From contig JAJOZX010000937.1 of assembly GCA_023014485.1 (NCBI GenBank), positions 261,501 through 325,500 of the forward strand: DNA of 64,000 nt, in the 5' to 3' direction. The notes beneath the pieces were generated by a model. It saw only the letters and a list, made by a program, of their open reading frames with translations, made no database searches and had not been told where the DNA came from. The translations under genes and the position numbers were made by a program. Below are positions 53,393-63,718 of this stretch, piece by piece; position 1 is the stretch's first letter, and each line of letters opens with the position of its first letter. The stretch is from Bathynomus jamesi (Eukaryota; Arthropoda; Malacostraca; Isopoda; Cirolanidae).

Positions 53393-54018
53393 TCTGGAAT
53401 ATACATGGTTTCAGGTTCGCTTGGAAATATATTCGTTCTTAGAAGCACCCTAAACGTGTTTCGCGGGTGAAGGTCACAAAGAAAATATCCATAACGTTGG
53501 TTTGTGACCTCATTATAAACCTCCAAAAACTCCTTACGCTGATTCGGAAACATTTGACTGGCTAATACCCCAATTTGTGACACATCTCTTCGTTGCGCGA
53601 ATGAGACTAGATATTGCGTATTTAGCGACACATTGCGCATGTATCTATTTTCGAAAAATAGATTCTGATTAATGACGAACACGCTTTTGTTAAGGTGGTG
53701 GGAGAATACTGTAAATGTTTCGGCAAACGTTTTATCCATCTCCAACATGAGATCGTCAATTACGATGACTGTATGTTCATTTCCCTTTAACGAATTAACG
53801 TCATAGACCCCCTTGTGGAACAAAACATCATCTTGGTACTCGTTGAACACTGATTGGTATGTCGAATAGCACCATATAACTTTATGCACAAATTTTGAGA
53901 ACACTTCCCCCTTTTCTTTAATGATATTAAGCATAAACACCGTTTTACCACAACCTGTAGGTCCAGATATAATACATGTGGATGGGCTCGTGAACCTGAA
54001 TTTTTCTACAGATTCCAT
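53389..54018 (-). CDS. Polinton packaging ATPase (FtsK/HerA type), intact frame
   Basis: 209 codons with no break. Walker A is GPTGCGKT (residues 19-26), followed by VFMLNIIKEKGE. Walker B is VIVIDDLMLEMD (about residues 84-95), and the probable sensor/arginine region is in LVSFAQRRDVSQIG. A-type genome-packaging ATPases of this family pump DNA into preformed capsids. The start MESVEKFRF is preceded by about 35 bp of shared intergenic sequence. Its counterpart in B has two frameshifts. It is the best preserved gene of C. Confidence 0.9.
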   Translation of the reverse strand: MESVEKFRFTSPSTCIISGPTGCGKTVFMLNIIKEKGEVFSKFVHKVIWCYSTYQSVFNEYQDDVLFHKGVYDVNSLKGNEHTVIVIDDLMLEMDKTFAETFTVFSHHLNKSVFVINQNLFFENRYMRNVSLNTQYLVSFAQRRDVSQIGVLASQMFPNQRKEFLEVYNEVTNQRYGYFLCDLHPRNTFRVLLRTNIFPSEPETMYIPE

Positions 54019-54110
54019 TTGTAATACGTCACATCCCTAAGTGGGTAATTTACAAAATATTACAAATAACGAGTGCTGCTCCTTATATTTTGTTTTCTTC
54101 CACAGAACGG
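54019..54110. promoter_or_regulatory. Divergent intergenic region of Polinton C
   Basis: Separates the ATPase (-) from pPolB (+). TTTTGTTTTCTTCCACAG (ending at about 54105) is a good splice-acceptor-like sequence just before conserved pPolB N-terminal coding, suggesting a short upstream exon. No in-frame ATG precedes the conserved coding, which supports this. Confidence 0.4.
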
Positions 54111-54447
54111 AGAATGACGACGATGTACAGCTCCCTATCATCGATATCACGGATGAGCCCGTTGTCCGTGCATCTACAGCCCCCACCCCCTCCGATGAGC
54201 CCTCACCAGCGGCACTTGTAGCACGTTCAAAGCGGAGGTGCGAAGACGTATCCTCCACGTCAGGTATATAGCGTTCCAGGGATGTTGGAACACCAGTAAT
54301 AGAACCCCAGCCCTCAACCTCTTACGCAACAACCCCCACAGTAGGGTATTCCGTCAGTATACCCCCTTGCTCATCATCCACAGCTGCTCCCCGTTCTGTT
54401 GAGTCTGCAGTAATAGAGCCCAAACCCTCAACGTCTTACGCAACAAC

Positions 54448-55446
54448 CAAAGCTGGGCACAAACCGTTAATCCGTTAATCGTTAATTAACGAAGTTAACT
54501 TTTTCGTTAACGATTTAACTTTTAAGTTAACTTTGAAAATCATTATCGGACTAATTAACTTCCGTTACATTTAACTTCCGTTAACTCAAGTCCGTTAACC
54601 CCAAAAATTCATAAATAAACGTTTAAAAGTTTCTATTATTTTCAGTGCTGAGCAGGTGCGCAATTAATCCGCCTTGGTCGACGCACTTTTGGCAGGCATC
54701 GACAAAAGGTTTGGGCCCCTCCTGGAGGATGACGAATGCCAGCTGGCTGCTGCCTTCCATCCCAGGTTTCGCCTCATCTGGTTGGACAAGTATGACAACA
54801 CCAAGGTCGCCAGGGTGAGGAAAAGCATGGAGGGTACAGTCGAGGAGGCCATGAAGAAGCAGTCCAACGAAGTGGGCAGCAACAGTGGAGGCAGCAACAA
54901 CGAGGAGGAGGAGGAGGAGGAGGACTTCTTCAGTGCTGTCATCCAGACAAAAGAGAGCAGCAGAAGCCACAGGTCACTCAATGGCAAGGCCCAGAACTTG
55001 GTCAAGACCTGGCTGGAGACCAACTCCAAGGACTTGCTGACAGATGCTGCCTTCTTGGGTGAGCAAGTGTTGGTGGACTTGTTCATCAAGTTCAACACAG
55101 CCATCCCCTCCAGTGCTGCAGTGGAGCGTTTGTTCTCTATGGGCAAGGACATCCTGAGGGCCAAGAGATCATCCCTGTCTGATGAAAACTTTGATATGCT
55201 AATTTTCATGAAGGGCAACATGCATCTCATGGACAAAATGGAGAACGAGAAGAAGAGGGAAAATTAAATTATATATATATTGTGTTTTTCATTTTTTTTA
55301 TAATAAAAGTTAACGTTAACGGTTTATCGGTAACTTCCGTTACATGTTTAACGAATTAACGGATTAACGGTTAACGAAGTTAACTTTTTGGTTAACGGAT
55401 TAGCGGTTAACGAAGTTAACTTTTTGGTTAACGGTGCCCACCACTG
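54448..55446 (+). mobile_element. hAT transposon remnant with 8-bp target duplication
   Basis: GCAACAAC lies at 54440-54447 and 55447-55454 (8 bp, hAT-typical). The ends CAAAGCTGGGCAC and GTGCCCACCACTG are imperfect inverted repeats. Subterminal regions are packed with GTTAACGAAGTTAAC-type repeats. The interior keeps only the C-terminal transposase coding, so the element is an internal-deletion derivative. Confidence 0.92.
54674..55267 (+). pseudogene. hAT transposase, C-terminal (dimerisation) part
   Basis: Open frame with an acidic low-complexity stretch (NNEEEEEEEDFF) and the hAT family C-terminal dimerisation block (FIKFNTAIPSSAAVERLFS, then ILRAKRSSLSDENFDMLIFM). The BED zinc finger and most of the RNase-H-like core are deleted. 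It could still produce a truncated dimerisation-only protein (speculative). Confidence 0.85.
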
Positions 55447-55662
55447 GCAACAACCCATACAATACCGCATTCCTCAAATATAGTCCCTTATTCATCCTCC
55501 ACAGCAGCTCCCCGTTCTGTTGAGGATGGCATAACATTCGAGTTGGTGCGCACCGCAACCCCTACCCCAGCCTTGACTAGAAATCGGTATATAGTCAGGG
55601 TTGATCCTAGATCCATGTATAGCAACGGTATTGAACACGGACTACGTCGCGTAGTCGAGCGT

Positions 55663-56448
55663 TATGAAAAAACTATTTAGGGCTATGGGTTGATTGCCTG
55701 TGCCCTCATCCGTTGGAAATTTCCAACAGACGTCAGTGGAGGGTTACCGACAAAAGCCCTATGCTTTTCCGTTAGAGAGTTATAAATATGTAGGTCTTTA
55801 AAGGACCTCTTTATATTTATATTGATTACGGTAATTCTAGCATCGGGAGTTGGGAAAGCCTTATGTTAATAAAAACTGAAGTTGCTCACCTTATTTTTGC
55901 TGGGTCTTTGTTTGTTTCGATGTAGGGCGTGACGGTCATTTTCGGTGTAGGGCCGCCACGATGGGGTTACGCGGCGAATTTACTTAAGGTAATTAATATA
56001 GGCAGTCACTATATAAACCCCTGAAGGAATAGGCCTATCCTTTTATAGTCATTAGGTTTTATTTATAAGGAATTCACTCAGGACTTGAGGGAAAATTTAG
56101 ACACGTTTTCCCAGTTTAAAGCGTTCGCTTGGAATAAACAGCCCTGAGAGCCGTTCCTTGGTTCGCTTGTATTCATTATTTGCCGATCTAGCAAGATTTT
56201 GTTGTGTCTACTTTTTTGGTAGACTAAACAATAAATTGGGTTTTCTTGTTGCTATGTGGGCTGATTCATACATACAGGTTCTTTGTACGTATGGCAATTC
56301 AATTATTTCATTCCCAATAGGCTATGTCGCCAATCCCGAGGCAATTTTGTATAGATATTTAATTCAATTAATTAATAATTTATATTTAATTATGAAATAA
56401 ATGTACCACATATGATACCATGTTGTGAGCGCGTATAGTTTTTCCATA
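55663..56448 (-). repeat. 3' LTR of the BEL/Pao element
   Basis: 786 bp, nearly identical to the right LTR, with only a few substitutions and small indels (for example TGCTTTTCCG versus TGCTTTTTCG). AATAAA-type signals are present near its ends. Confidence 0.9.
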
Positions 56449-56719
56449 TACTGGGGGGGGCCGGAGAAAAATTTGTATGTTATAGATCAAAATTTTTTGA
56501 CAAACTGTGTAAAACATGTAAAAATGGATGAAAAGAATGAAGTAGAAATTTAGGAAGAGAGAGGTTACTCAAGACCTATTAAATATAAAGTTCAAGAGGC
56601 CAACTTCTCAAGTTTAGTTAAAGTTATGTCAATCAGTTTGACTCCCTTTAGGTATAGGAAATTTATGGGATTAAAGTAAAGTTATTAAGCATTTTAACTT
56701 TGCTCAGTTTGTGTAAGTT
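56449..56719. other. Region between the 3' LTR and the pol stop
   Basis: Contains an unusual CTGGGGGGGG run next to the LTR. On the coding strand this is a C-run, so it does not look like the expected polypurine tract. No gene. Confidence 0.45.
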
Positions 56720-59700
56720 TTATAAGTCACCAGTCTTAATTTTTTCTTGTAAAAGTTTTCTGGCTTTCAAAGCAGTCTTTCTTTGAGGCCTGTCTGGTTT
56801 AGTCTGAGTTACATCAGGCACATTGAGAGATTCCTCCCCAATAGTATCCTGATCCATCCTTTGGGGTAATGGTTCTAATTTAGCCCCACACTCCAAAGGA
56901 TATAGTAATGTGATATCTCTGGTGGTTTCACCAGTTGCTGTTTTCAGTTTTACAACCCTGGTAACTTCGTCTTCACCAGTTTTGAGTTCCAAGACTTTTC
57001 CCATTGACCAATGTTGTCTTGGTGTCTTGTCATGTATCAACACAATGTCCCCAATTTTGACTGAATCATTCCAACTTTGTTTTGTTAATTGTTTATGTCT
57101 TTCTCTAAGACTTGTTAAGTATTCTTCTCTCCATTTTGTTATAAATTGAGTCTTGATTTGTGTCAAATGTTTGTATTTTGTGTTGAGTTCTTTGTGTCCT
57201 ATTTCCCAATCTGGATCCTCTGTACTGTTATGTTCAGATTCTGGTAACATGTTTACTGTTTCTCCCTTAATTAGGTGGTTTGGTGTGAGAGGTTCTGGCT
57301 CATTAATACCATCTCCCACATAAGTTAATGGTCTGTTGTTGACAACATTTTCAATTTCTGACAGAATAGTCATGAGTTCAAAAAGTTGTAGATGTTTTGT
57401 CCCAATAGTCTTTTTAAGGCAGTTCTTTACAGTTTGTATGTTTCTTTCCCAAATTGAACCATACCATGGTGTATTAACAGGAATGTACTTCCAGGTTATG
57501 TTGTGTTTGGTTAAATGAGTTTGTACTGTTTCACTGTCACAAATCTGATGAATAATTCTTTCACCAGATTTGAAGTATGTGGCATTGTCTGACCATATAG
57601 TTTTGGGTACAGAATTGTGTGCACAAAATCGTCTGAAAGCAGCAATAAAAGCTTCTGCTGTCAGATCTTCTACTATGTCTAGACATATGGCACGTGTGGC
57701 AGCACAGGTGAAGAGTACAATGTACACTTTGTATTCCTTTGAATCCATTTTGTCTCCAAAACTCACATTTACCGCTCCAGTGTAGTCAATACCCGTGGTT
57801 TCAAATGGCCGAGTAAATGTTACTCGTTCCACAGGTAGGTCTGGAGGGCTTGGGGTCTTAAAGGGTCGTGAATGGATACGTTTACAAGGAATGCATGTGT
57901 TTAAAATTTTCTTTGTTTCAGTTCTACCCTTTGGTAGCCAGTAAGTTTTTCTCAGCTCTGTCAGGGTTTGTGGGACTCCCATGTGGTGTATTTTGTTGTG
58001 GGTATCCCTGATGATGAGTTTTGTGAAGTGATTTCTCCTTGGAAGAAGAATTGGGTGCTTAGAGTTGTAAGTCAAAGTTGACTTGTTAAGCCTTCCTTTA
58101 CACCTTATCAGACCCTCTGTATCCAGGTACAGATTTAGATCCATGACAAGTGAAGGAATACCTTTGTTTAATGTGCTACTGGACCTAAGATACTTCAACT
58201 CCTTGTCAAATTCTGAAGCTTGTATCTGTTTGAGCCAGTATTTTGTTGCAGTTTCTGTTAAGTTAGAAAAGGCTTTCTGAGGACAGTGTTTGAGAAGGTA
58301 GCTATTGACAAACTTGCAGCAATAGACTGTAATTCTCAAGAGTTTGTTTAGGTCTGAATAAAGGTGATAGTCAAATATAGGTTTGTCCTCAGTGATCTTT
58401 TCAGTTGTTGTAGAGTTGAGTGTGAGGTTAACTACTTTGGCTGGCCAAAGATCCTCACATGTTAGCCATTCGGGCCCTTCATACCAGATTTTATTTGTTT
58501 TCAACAGCTTGTAAGAGAGCCCTCTTGTCAAAAAGTCTGCAGGATTCTCCTTTGTTTTTATGTACCTAAATTTGATACCAAGGTTTGTGTTTGCAGTTTT
58601 GATTTCTGTTAGTCTGTTTTTCACAAATATATTTTTGCAAGAAGTTGTATCTGTGTTGGTCACCCATGTTAGACAAATTTGACTGTCTGTCCATAAGTAA
58701 ATGTTTGTTATGTCAACTTCTTTATACACTTGTGAAAGAAAGTTTGCTGTTTTAACTCCCAATGAGACAGCTAATAATTCAAGTTGTGGTACAGTTTTCT
58801 TTTGGTTTAAGGGTGCCACTTTTGCCTTTGAATAAACCAAGTTACTTTCATTTTCACTTGTTAAATAGGCACAACACCCATAAGCTTGTGTGCTGGCATC
58901 TGTAAAAATGTGTAGTGTTTGCGATTTCAATCTGTAGCCAGCACATCTTGGTACGTAGATGTCTTGAACTTTGTTCAAGTCTGTGGCTAATTTTTTCCAA
59001 TGAAGTTGGTCTTCCACTGAAAGTGGTTCATCCCAATCAATTTTCTTTTTCCATAAGTCTTGCAAAAGGATTTTGGATCTTATGGTTGCTGGTAAATATA
59101 ATCCAATGGGGTCAAAAATTTTGGATGATTCTGAAAGCACTTGTCTTTTTGTATTGGCATTTGGATTTAAGTTATAACTCTTCGTGCAAAGAGTGTCATC
59201 GTGTTCAGAATTCTGTTTTAAAAACCAAAGCATTCCAAGTGTTTTCGTGTAATTGTTTGGTTCAATGTTCCCATTGTTGTCTTTTGTTATTTGTTCATTT
59301 AATTTAGGAGAATTAGAAACCCATTCTCTCAATCCAAAATTTCCTTGCTTCATTATGGGTTGTGACATTTGGTAAATTTCAAGCAATTCCTCTTCAGTTA
59401 CAGTGGAACCAATGAGGTTATCCACATAAAAGTTTTGTTTTAAAAACTGAACTGTTAAGTCCTCTTGAAATAAGTTTAGGTGGTTTCTAATTGTTAAAGC
59501 AAGAATACTTGGAGAGCAATTTGCTCCAAAAATAATTACTTTAAATCTGTAGGTTTTGAAACCTTTGTTAAGGTCATGTGGATCATTCAACCACAAAAAC
59601 CTGAGATGATTTTTATCATACTCAAGCTTCAAATTTATACAGAGGAATGCTTTTTCTATGTCACTTTGTACTGCATAATTGTCTAAACGGAAGCAAAGGA

Positions 59701-60103
59701 GAATTTTTACAAGATCTGAGACAAGGTTTGGGCCTTCCATGAGACAATCATTTAAACTAACAGAATTTGTGTCTTTTAAACTACAGTTGTATACTACTCT
59801 TAGTTTAGTTGTGGATGAGTCTTCTCTGTAAACTCCCCTGTGTGTTAAATAATGACAACCTCGTTTTTTAAAGGGTTCATCAGTAACTTCTTCAATGAAG
59901 CCCCTTTCTATTTGTTCCTTGAATATGTTGTTGTATTGTTCTAAAAGATTGTCATTTTTTAGTTTTCTGTAATTTTTATACAGATGTGCCTTAGCTACTT
60001 TCAAATTGTCCATTATTTCTGGACAAGGTGTTTTCCAAGGCAGCTCCACATAGTATTGATTGTCTCTGTGTTGTAATGTATCCTTAAATTGTTCTGTCAT
60101 CAA
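56720..60103 (-). CDS. pol: BEL/Pao polyprotein: reverse transcriptase, RNase H, integrase (1127 codons, open)
   Basis: Order of domains: RT (VQSDIEKAFLCI with the first catalytic Asp near residue 143; NFYVDNLIGS with a YVDN active site near 223); RNase H (HIFTDASTQAYG, near 400; LELLAV; LWTDSQICL); zinc-binding integrase N-domain (HNKIHHMGVP ... CIPCKR); integrase core with Asp in TTGIDYTGAV, Asp in IWSDNATYF and Glu in WYGSIWERN; and a C-terminal domain (VKIGDIVLIHDKTPRQHWSMG) typical of BEL/Pao integrases. No stop or frameshift, consistent with a recent insertion. The frame probably continues upstream into the protease part, from which it is separated by stops near 60150. Confidence 0.93.
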   Translation of the reverse strand: MMTEQFKDTLQHRDNQYYVELPWKTPCPEIMDNLKVAKAHLYKNYRKLKNDNLLEQYNNIFKEQIERGFIEEVTDEPFKKRGCHYLTHRGVYREDSSTTKLRVVYNCSLKDTNSVSLNDCLMEGPNLVSDLVKILLCFRLDNYAVQSDIEKAFLCINLKLEYDKNHLRFLWLNDPHDLNKGFKTYRFKVIIFGANCSPSILALTIRNHLNLFQEDLTVQFLKQNFYVDNLIGSTVTEEELLEIYQMSQPIMKQGNFGLREWVSNSPKLNEQITKDNNGNIEPNNYTKTLGMLWFLKQNSEHDDTLCTKSYNLNPNANTKRQVLSESSKIFDPIGLYLPATIRSKILLQDLWKKKIDWDEPLSVEDQLHWKKLATDLNKVQDIYVPRCAGYRLKSQTLHIFTDASTQAYGCCAYLTSENESNLVYSKAKVAPLNQKKTVPQLELLAVSLGVKTANFLSQVYKEVDITNIYLWTDSQICLTWVTNTDTTSCKNIFVKNRLTEIKTANTNLGIKFRYIKTKENPADFLTRGLSYKLLKTNKIWYEGPEWLTCEDLWPAKVVNLTLNSTTTEKITEDKPIFDYHLYSDLNKLLRITVYCCKFVNSYLLKHCPQKAFSNLTETATKYWLKQIQASEFDKELKYLRSSSTLNKGIPSLVMDLNLYLDTEGLIRCKGRLNKSTLTYNSKHPILLPRRNHFTKLIIRDTHNKIHHMGVPQTLTELRKTYWLPKGRTETKKILNTCIPCKRIHSRPFKTPSPPDLPVERVTFTRPFETTGIDYTGAVNVSFGDKMDSKEYKVYIVLFTCAATRAICLDIVEDLTAEAFIAAFRRFCAHNSVPKTIWSDNATYFKSGERIIHQICDSETVQTHLTKHNITWKYIPVNTPWYGSIWERNIQTVKNCLKKTIGTKHLQLFELMTILSEIENVVNNRPLTYVGDGINEPEPLTPNHLIKGETVNMLPESEHNSTEDPDWEIGHKELNTKYKHLTQIKTQFITKWREEYLTSLRERHKQLTKQSWNDSVKIGDIVLIHDKTPRQHWSMGKVLELKTGEDEVTRVVKLKTATGETTRDITLLYPLECGAKLEPLPQRMDQDTIGEESLNVPDVTQTKPDRPQRKTALKARKLLQEKIKTGDL

Positions 60104-60154
60104 TTGGTCTTCATGTGTAATAGTACTGTCCTTTATGCCAACTGATTCTAATAG

Positions 60155-60984
60155 TCATAACTGCTGTAACCCTTCATCCAATGTGGAATCATTTTCATTC
60201 AAATGATGTGGGATTATGACAGTGTTTTTGTAGTTCGAGTTTGTCACATAGTCAGAAATTTGTGACTGTGGTGATTTTGTTTTGCGTAAATTTTGTTCAT
60301 GTTCTGTGTTTTCTGTGTCAGTAGTAAGATGGTATTTAGTTATGTCACCCAAAAGAGCAATACCTGTGGGAGTTTGTATGGCTATTCCATCTCCAATTTT
60401 AATGATGCCTCTATGGACCAGATGAAGATAGTCAGCCCCCATGAGCATATGTATATCATCAACTACATCTGCATTAAGGGTTTTATCAGCTATCGTGTAT
60501 TTTGAAGTTGGAGCAAAGCTTGTTTTAACCCAGCTATTTGTATTTTTTCTTGTTCTACTTTGTCCACAACAACAACCTTAAGGGTTTCAAATGTTTCATC
60601 AAGAGTTAAAGTTATATTTGCAGTTTTAAAACTGGCTTGTACTGGGTTTTTATTGATAAATGATGAAATAGAGAGATCTTCATCTCCTTGTTGGTTTTGA
60701 AGTCCCAATTTTTCTATCAGTTGTTTAGTTACAAATGTTTGTTGTGAGCAGGTATCTAAAAGACACCTAACCTGTACTATTTGTCCTCTTTTGTTTTGGA
60801 TTTCCAAAGTTGTGGTTGGTAAAAGAATTTTTGAATTGTGGTTAATGCTAGATGAACTGATATGTCCATTCATAGCATTTTTGGTTTGTTTCTGTTTGTT
60901 TTGGTTTGATTTGGGTGTTTGTTCATAATGTTTGTCAGTTTTTCCAATGTGTGTGTGTATTACACATAGGGGTAACATGGTCAA
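60155..60984 (-). pseudogene. pol: BEL/Pao protease region, interrupted
   Basis: Two open pieces. 60984-60490 carries VRCLLDTCSQQTFV, the retropepsin-like active site (LLDTCSQ where LLDSGSQ is usual). 60448-60155 carries MLMGADYLHLVHRG, the block that follows it in BEL/Pao polyproteins. Stops near 60488 and 60155 break continuity with pol and with gag. The element therefore probably cannot make a complete polyprotein, unless these are sequence errors. Confidence 0.78.
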
Positions 60985-61011
60985 AACTGTTGCAAAACTT
61001 ACAATTGTATA

Positions 61012-62262
61012 TCAAATTGATTTGCAATTTGACTTTTGGTGCCCTGATCCAGTGCATTTTTTGCATAAGTTTAGTTGTTCACAACGTTTTGACCTTGCTG
61101 TAAAGTCTTTGTATTTGGGACAATTTGTAGAATTATGTTCACTGCTAAAACAAAATTTGCATGGTATGGGATTATACTCAAAAGTAGCTACATTAAAGTT
61201 TTGCAGAGTAGGAGTCTTTGAGTCTTTTTCTGTCACTTTATTTTCTGCAAATTGAGTTTTGCGGTTGTGTTTTGATGTAACTGGTAAGTGTTGAAATCTT
61301 TTGTTAGGTTTTTGGTTTTCTGCATTGTTGGTTTTTTCTTGTTCTGTGTTAAATTTTGGGTGTGTGTAACTTGATTTGTAAAGTGCTAGTACAGTTGGGA
61401 AATCTTCTCTTAGTTTATTAAGGCTAGGGTATATGTCAGTTGTCCTCTGATGAAATATCTCTTTGACTTTAGAAGGGAGCTTTTCAAAAACAACAGCTTG
61501 AATGATCCAAGCTGTTTCTGCAATGTTTAAATTATTGTTTTTAAGTTGTCCCATGAGACATTCAAACTCACAGTAAAAATCAAAGAGGTCACCATAGTTG
61601 TCTTTTGGGGTTCGCATGTTCATTACTTTAAGAGCCAAATCATGTATAATTTCATCCTTATTCATGTAATTTCTGTTAAGTAATTCTATTGCTACAGAAT
61701 AAGAAGCACCTATGGCTGGTAGTGATTCCACTAATCTTAAGGCTGGGCCTTTCAGATAGTTCACTAAATAACTAAATTTATCAACATCTGTAATGTAGTT
61801 TTTATTACCTATAAGGCTATGAAATTTTTCAATAAAAGATTGAAATTTGGCTCTGTCACCCTCAAAAGTGGGTACTGCAAGTGTAGGCAATTTTGATTTT
61901 AGTTCATTGCCCTCAGCCACATTGGGAGGGCTAAATGAAGCATTTCTTGTAGCTTCTAAGAAGCTTTCGTATGTGTCTTCTTTTTTGCACTCATCAAGTT
62001 GGTTTTGAATTTCAGAAATATAGTTGTTAATTTTTGTAATGTAATTTTCATTGTCAAGTAGGAGAGTAGAATACTCATCATCTGTTAGTTCAATTGTGTC
62101 ATCAATTTCTGTAATTATGTCTTCATCTAGTATGAAAATGTCTTGTTTGTAACGAGTAATAGAATTTAATGTTGTTTCAAGATCATATCTTGTAGGTTCC
62201 TTTTGTTTGAAATCATTGTACAGTTTGGTGATGACACCTTTACGTGCTGATTTTTTCCTCAT
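61012..62262 (-). CDS. gag: BEL/Pao Gag, 416 codons open
   Basis: Capsid-forming protein. It has an N-terminal charged coiled-coil-like region (SEIQNQLDECKKEDTYESF), then the conserved capsid block (KLPTLAVPTFEGDRAKFQSF, FSYLVNYLKGPALRLVESLP), and two CCHC zinc knuckles near the end (CKFCFSSEHNSTNC and CKKCTGSGHQKSNC). A third knuckle-like CKFCNSFDHVTPMC is encoded just downstream in another frame (about 61010-60965), suggesting that the stop at 61012 or a frameshift separates gag from the protease. Confidence 0.9.
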   Translation of the reverse strand: MRKKSARKGVITKLYNDFKQKEPTRYDLETTLNSITRYKQDIFILDEDIITEIDDTIELTDDEYSTLLLDNENYITKINNYISEIQNQLDECKKEDTYESFLEATRNASFSPPNVAEGNELKSKLPTLAVPTFEGDRAKFQSFIEKFHSLIGNKNYITDVDKFSYLVNYLKGPALRLVESLPAIGASYSVAIELLNRNYMNKDEIIHDLALKVMNMRTPKDNYGDLFDFYCEFECLMGQLKNNNLNIAETAWIIQAVVFEKLPSKVKEIFHQRTTDIYPSLNKLREDFPTVLALYKSSYTHPKFNTEQEKTNNAENQKPNKRFQHLPVTSKHNRKTQFAENKVTEKDSKTPTLQNFNVATFEYNPIPCKFCFSSEHNSTNCPKYKDFTARSKRCEQLNLCKKCTGSGHQKSNCKSI

Positions 62263-62922
62263 TAATTTTTTGTGATTTTGAGATGGTGCCGTAGCCCCAA
62301 GGTTGTGTTTCTTACCCTTTTGTCCAAGTCTTCCATAATTGTTGTTAGTGTTAAAGTTCTGAGTTTAATTTTTATGATGTTGAGCAAGTTAAATTACTGT
62401 ACAGTAATAAGTTTTTTATATACCTGCGCCACAGGTTAAATTAAAAATTCACAATGTTTTTAGTTAGGATAGGCCTTGAGTGTAAAGAGTAAGGCCTACT
62501 TTAAGAGGTAGGCCTATTATGTAAGGTAAAGTTAGGTGGGCCTACTAAATAGGCCTATTTGTTGGGCCTACCAAGTAGGCTTATGTTTGGGCCTATTATT
62601 TTATAGGACCTCAAATGAGTTAAGCCTGTTAAATTAACAAGGCTTAGTTTTGAATTTGAAGAGTAGGACCTATTAAATAGGCTTAATGTTGCGGGCCTAT
62701 TATTTTTAGGACCTAAAATAAGTTATGCCTGTTAAATGAACAAGCCTTTGTTTTCGATTAGTGTAAAGGTAAAGGAATCGGTTCCCAGTTGCTTAGGCCA
62801 CCATATGAAAACTATAGTGGGGTTACGGTTGAAATTAGGGTTAGGCCTACTGAGTTAAGCCTAGCCACTGCGTGTGTCAGTGTAAATTTTAGAGGGGTTA
62901 GTTCCCCATACACAGGGCCACC
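62263..62922. other. 5' untranslated leader of the BEL/Pao element
   Basis: Rich in short repeats of AGGCCTA/TAGGCCT (TAGGCCTATT, GGGCCTACC) between 62470 and 62750, plus the primer-binding-like site at the LTR junction. No gene. Confidence 0.6.
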
Positions 62923-63718
62923 ATTGAAAAAACTATATAGGGCTATGGGTTGATTGCCTGTGCCCTCATCCGTTGGAAATTTCCAACAGACGTCAGTGGA
63001 GGGTTACCGACAAAAGCCCTATGCTTTTTCGTTAGAGAGTTATAAATATGTAGGTCTTTAAAGGACCTCTTTATATTTATATTGATTACGGTAATTCTAG
63101 CATCGGGAGTTGGGAAAGCCTTATGTTAATAAAAACTGAAGTTGCTCACCTTATTTTTGCTGGGTCTTTGTTTGTTTCGATGTAGGGCGTGACGGTCATT
63201 TTCGGTGTAGGGCCGCCACGATGGGGTTACGCGGCGAATTTACTTAAGGTAATTAATATAGGCAGTCACTATATAAACCCCTGAAGGAATAGGCCTATCC
63301 TTTTATAATCATTAGGTTTTATTTTATAAGGAATTCACTCAGGACTTGAGGGAAAATTTAGACACGTTTTCCCAGTTTAAAGCGTTCGCTTGGAATAAAC
63401 AGCCCTGAGAGCCGTTCCTTGGTTCGCTTGTATTTTCATTATTATTTGCCGATCTAGCAAGATTTTGTTGTGTCTACTTCTTTTTTGGTAGACTAAACAA
63501 TAAATTGGGTTTTCTTGTTGCTATGTGGGGCTGATTCATACATACAGGTTCCTTGTACGTATGGCAATTCAATTATTTCATTCCCAATAGGCTATGTCGC
63601 CAATCCCGAGGCAATTTTGTATAGATATTTAATTCAATTAATTAATAATTTATATTTAATTATGAAATAAATGTACCACATATGATACCATGTTGTGAGC
63701 GCGTATAGTTTTTCCATA
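62923..63718 (-). repeat. 5' LTR of the BEL/Pao element
   Basis: 796 bp, near-identical to 55663-56448. As the gag-proximal LTR it should hold the promoter on -. The outer end CATA is followed by the target duplication AGCGT. Confidence 0.9.

Larger units (their letters stand above)
55663..63718 (-). mobile_element. BEL/Pao LTR retrotransposon, near full length
   Basis: Inserted antisense in Polinton C pPolB. Near-identical LTRs (55663-56448 and about 62923-63718) begin TATG and end CATA. The 5-bp AGCGT at 55658-55662 and 63719-63723 is the target duplication, and joining the flanks restores the pPolB sequence seen in B. Gene order on - from the right LTR is gag, protease, RT/RNase H, integrase, the BEL/Pao order. 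A primer-binding-like TGGTGGCCCTGTG adjoins the right LTR on -. Confidence 0.93.

Noticed and set aside
57570..59307. Plus-strand frames inside the BEL/Pao pol gene
   Set aside because: Antisense shadows of the 1127-codon pol frame.
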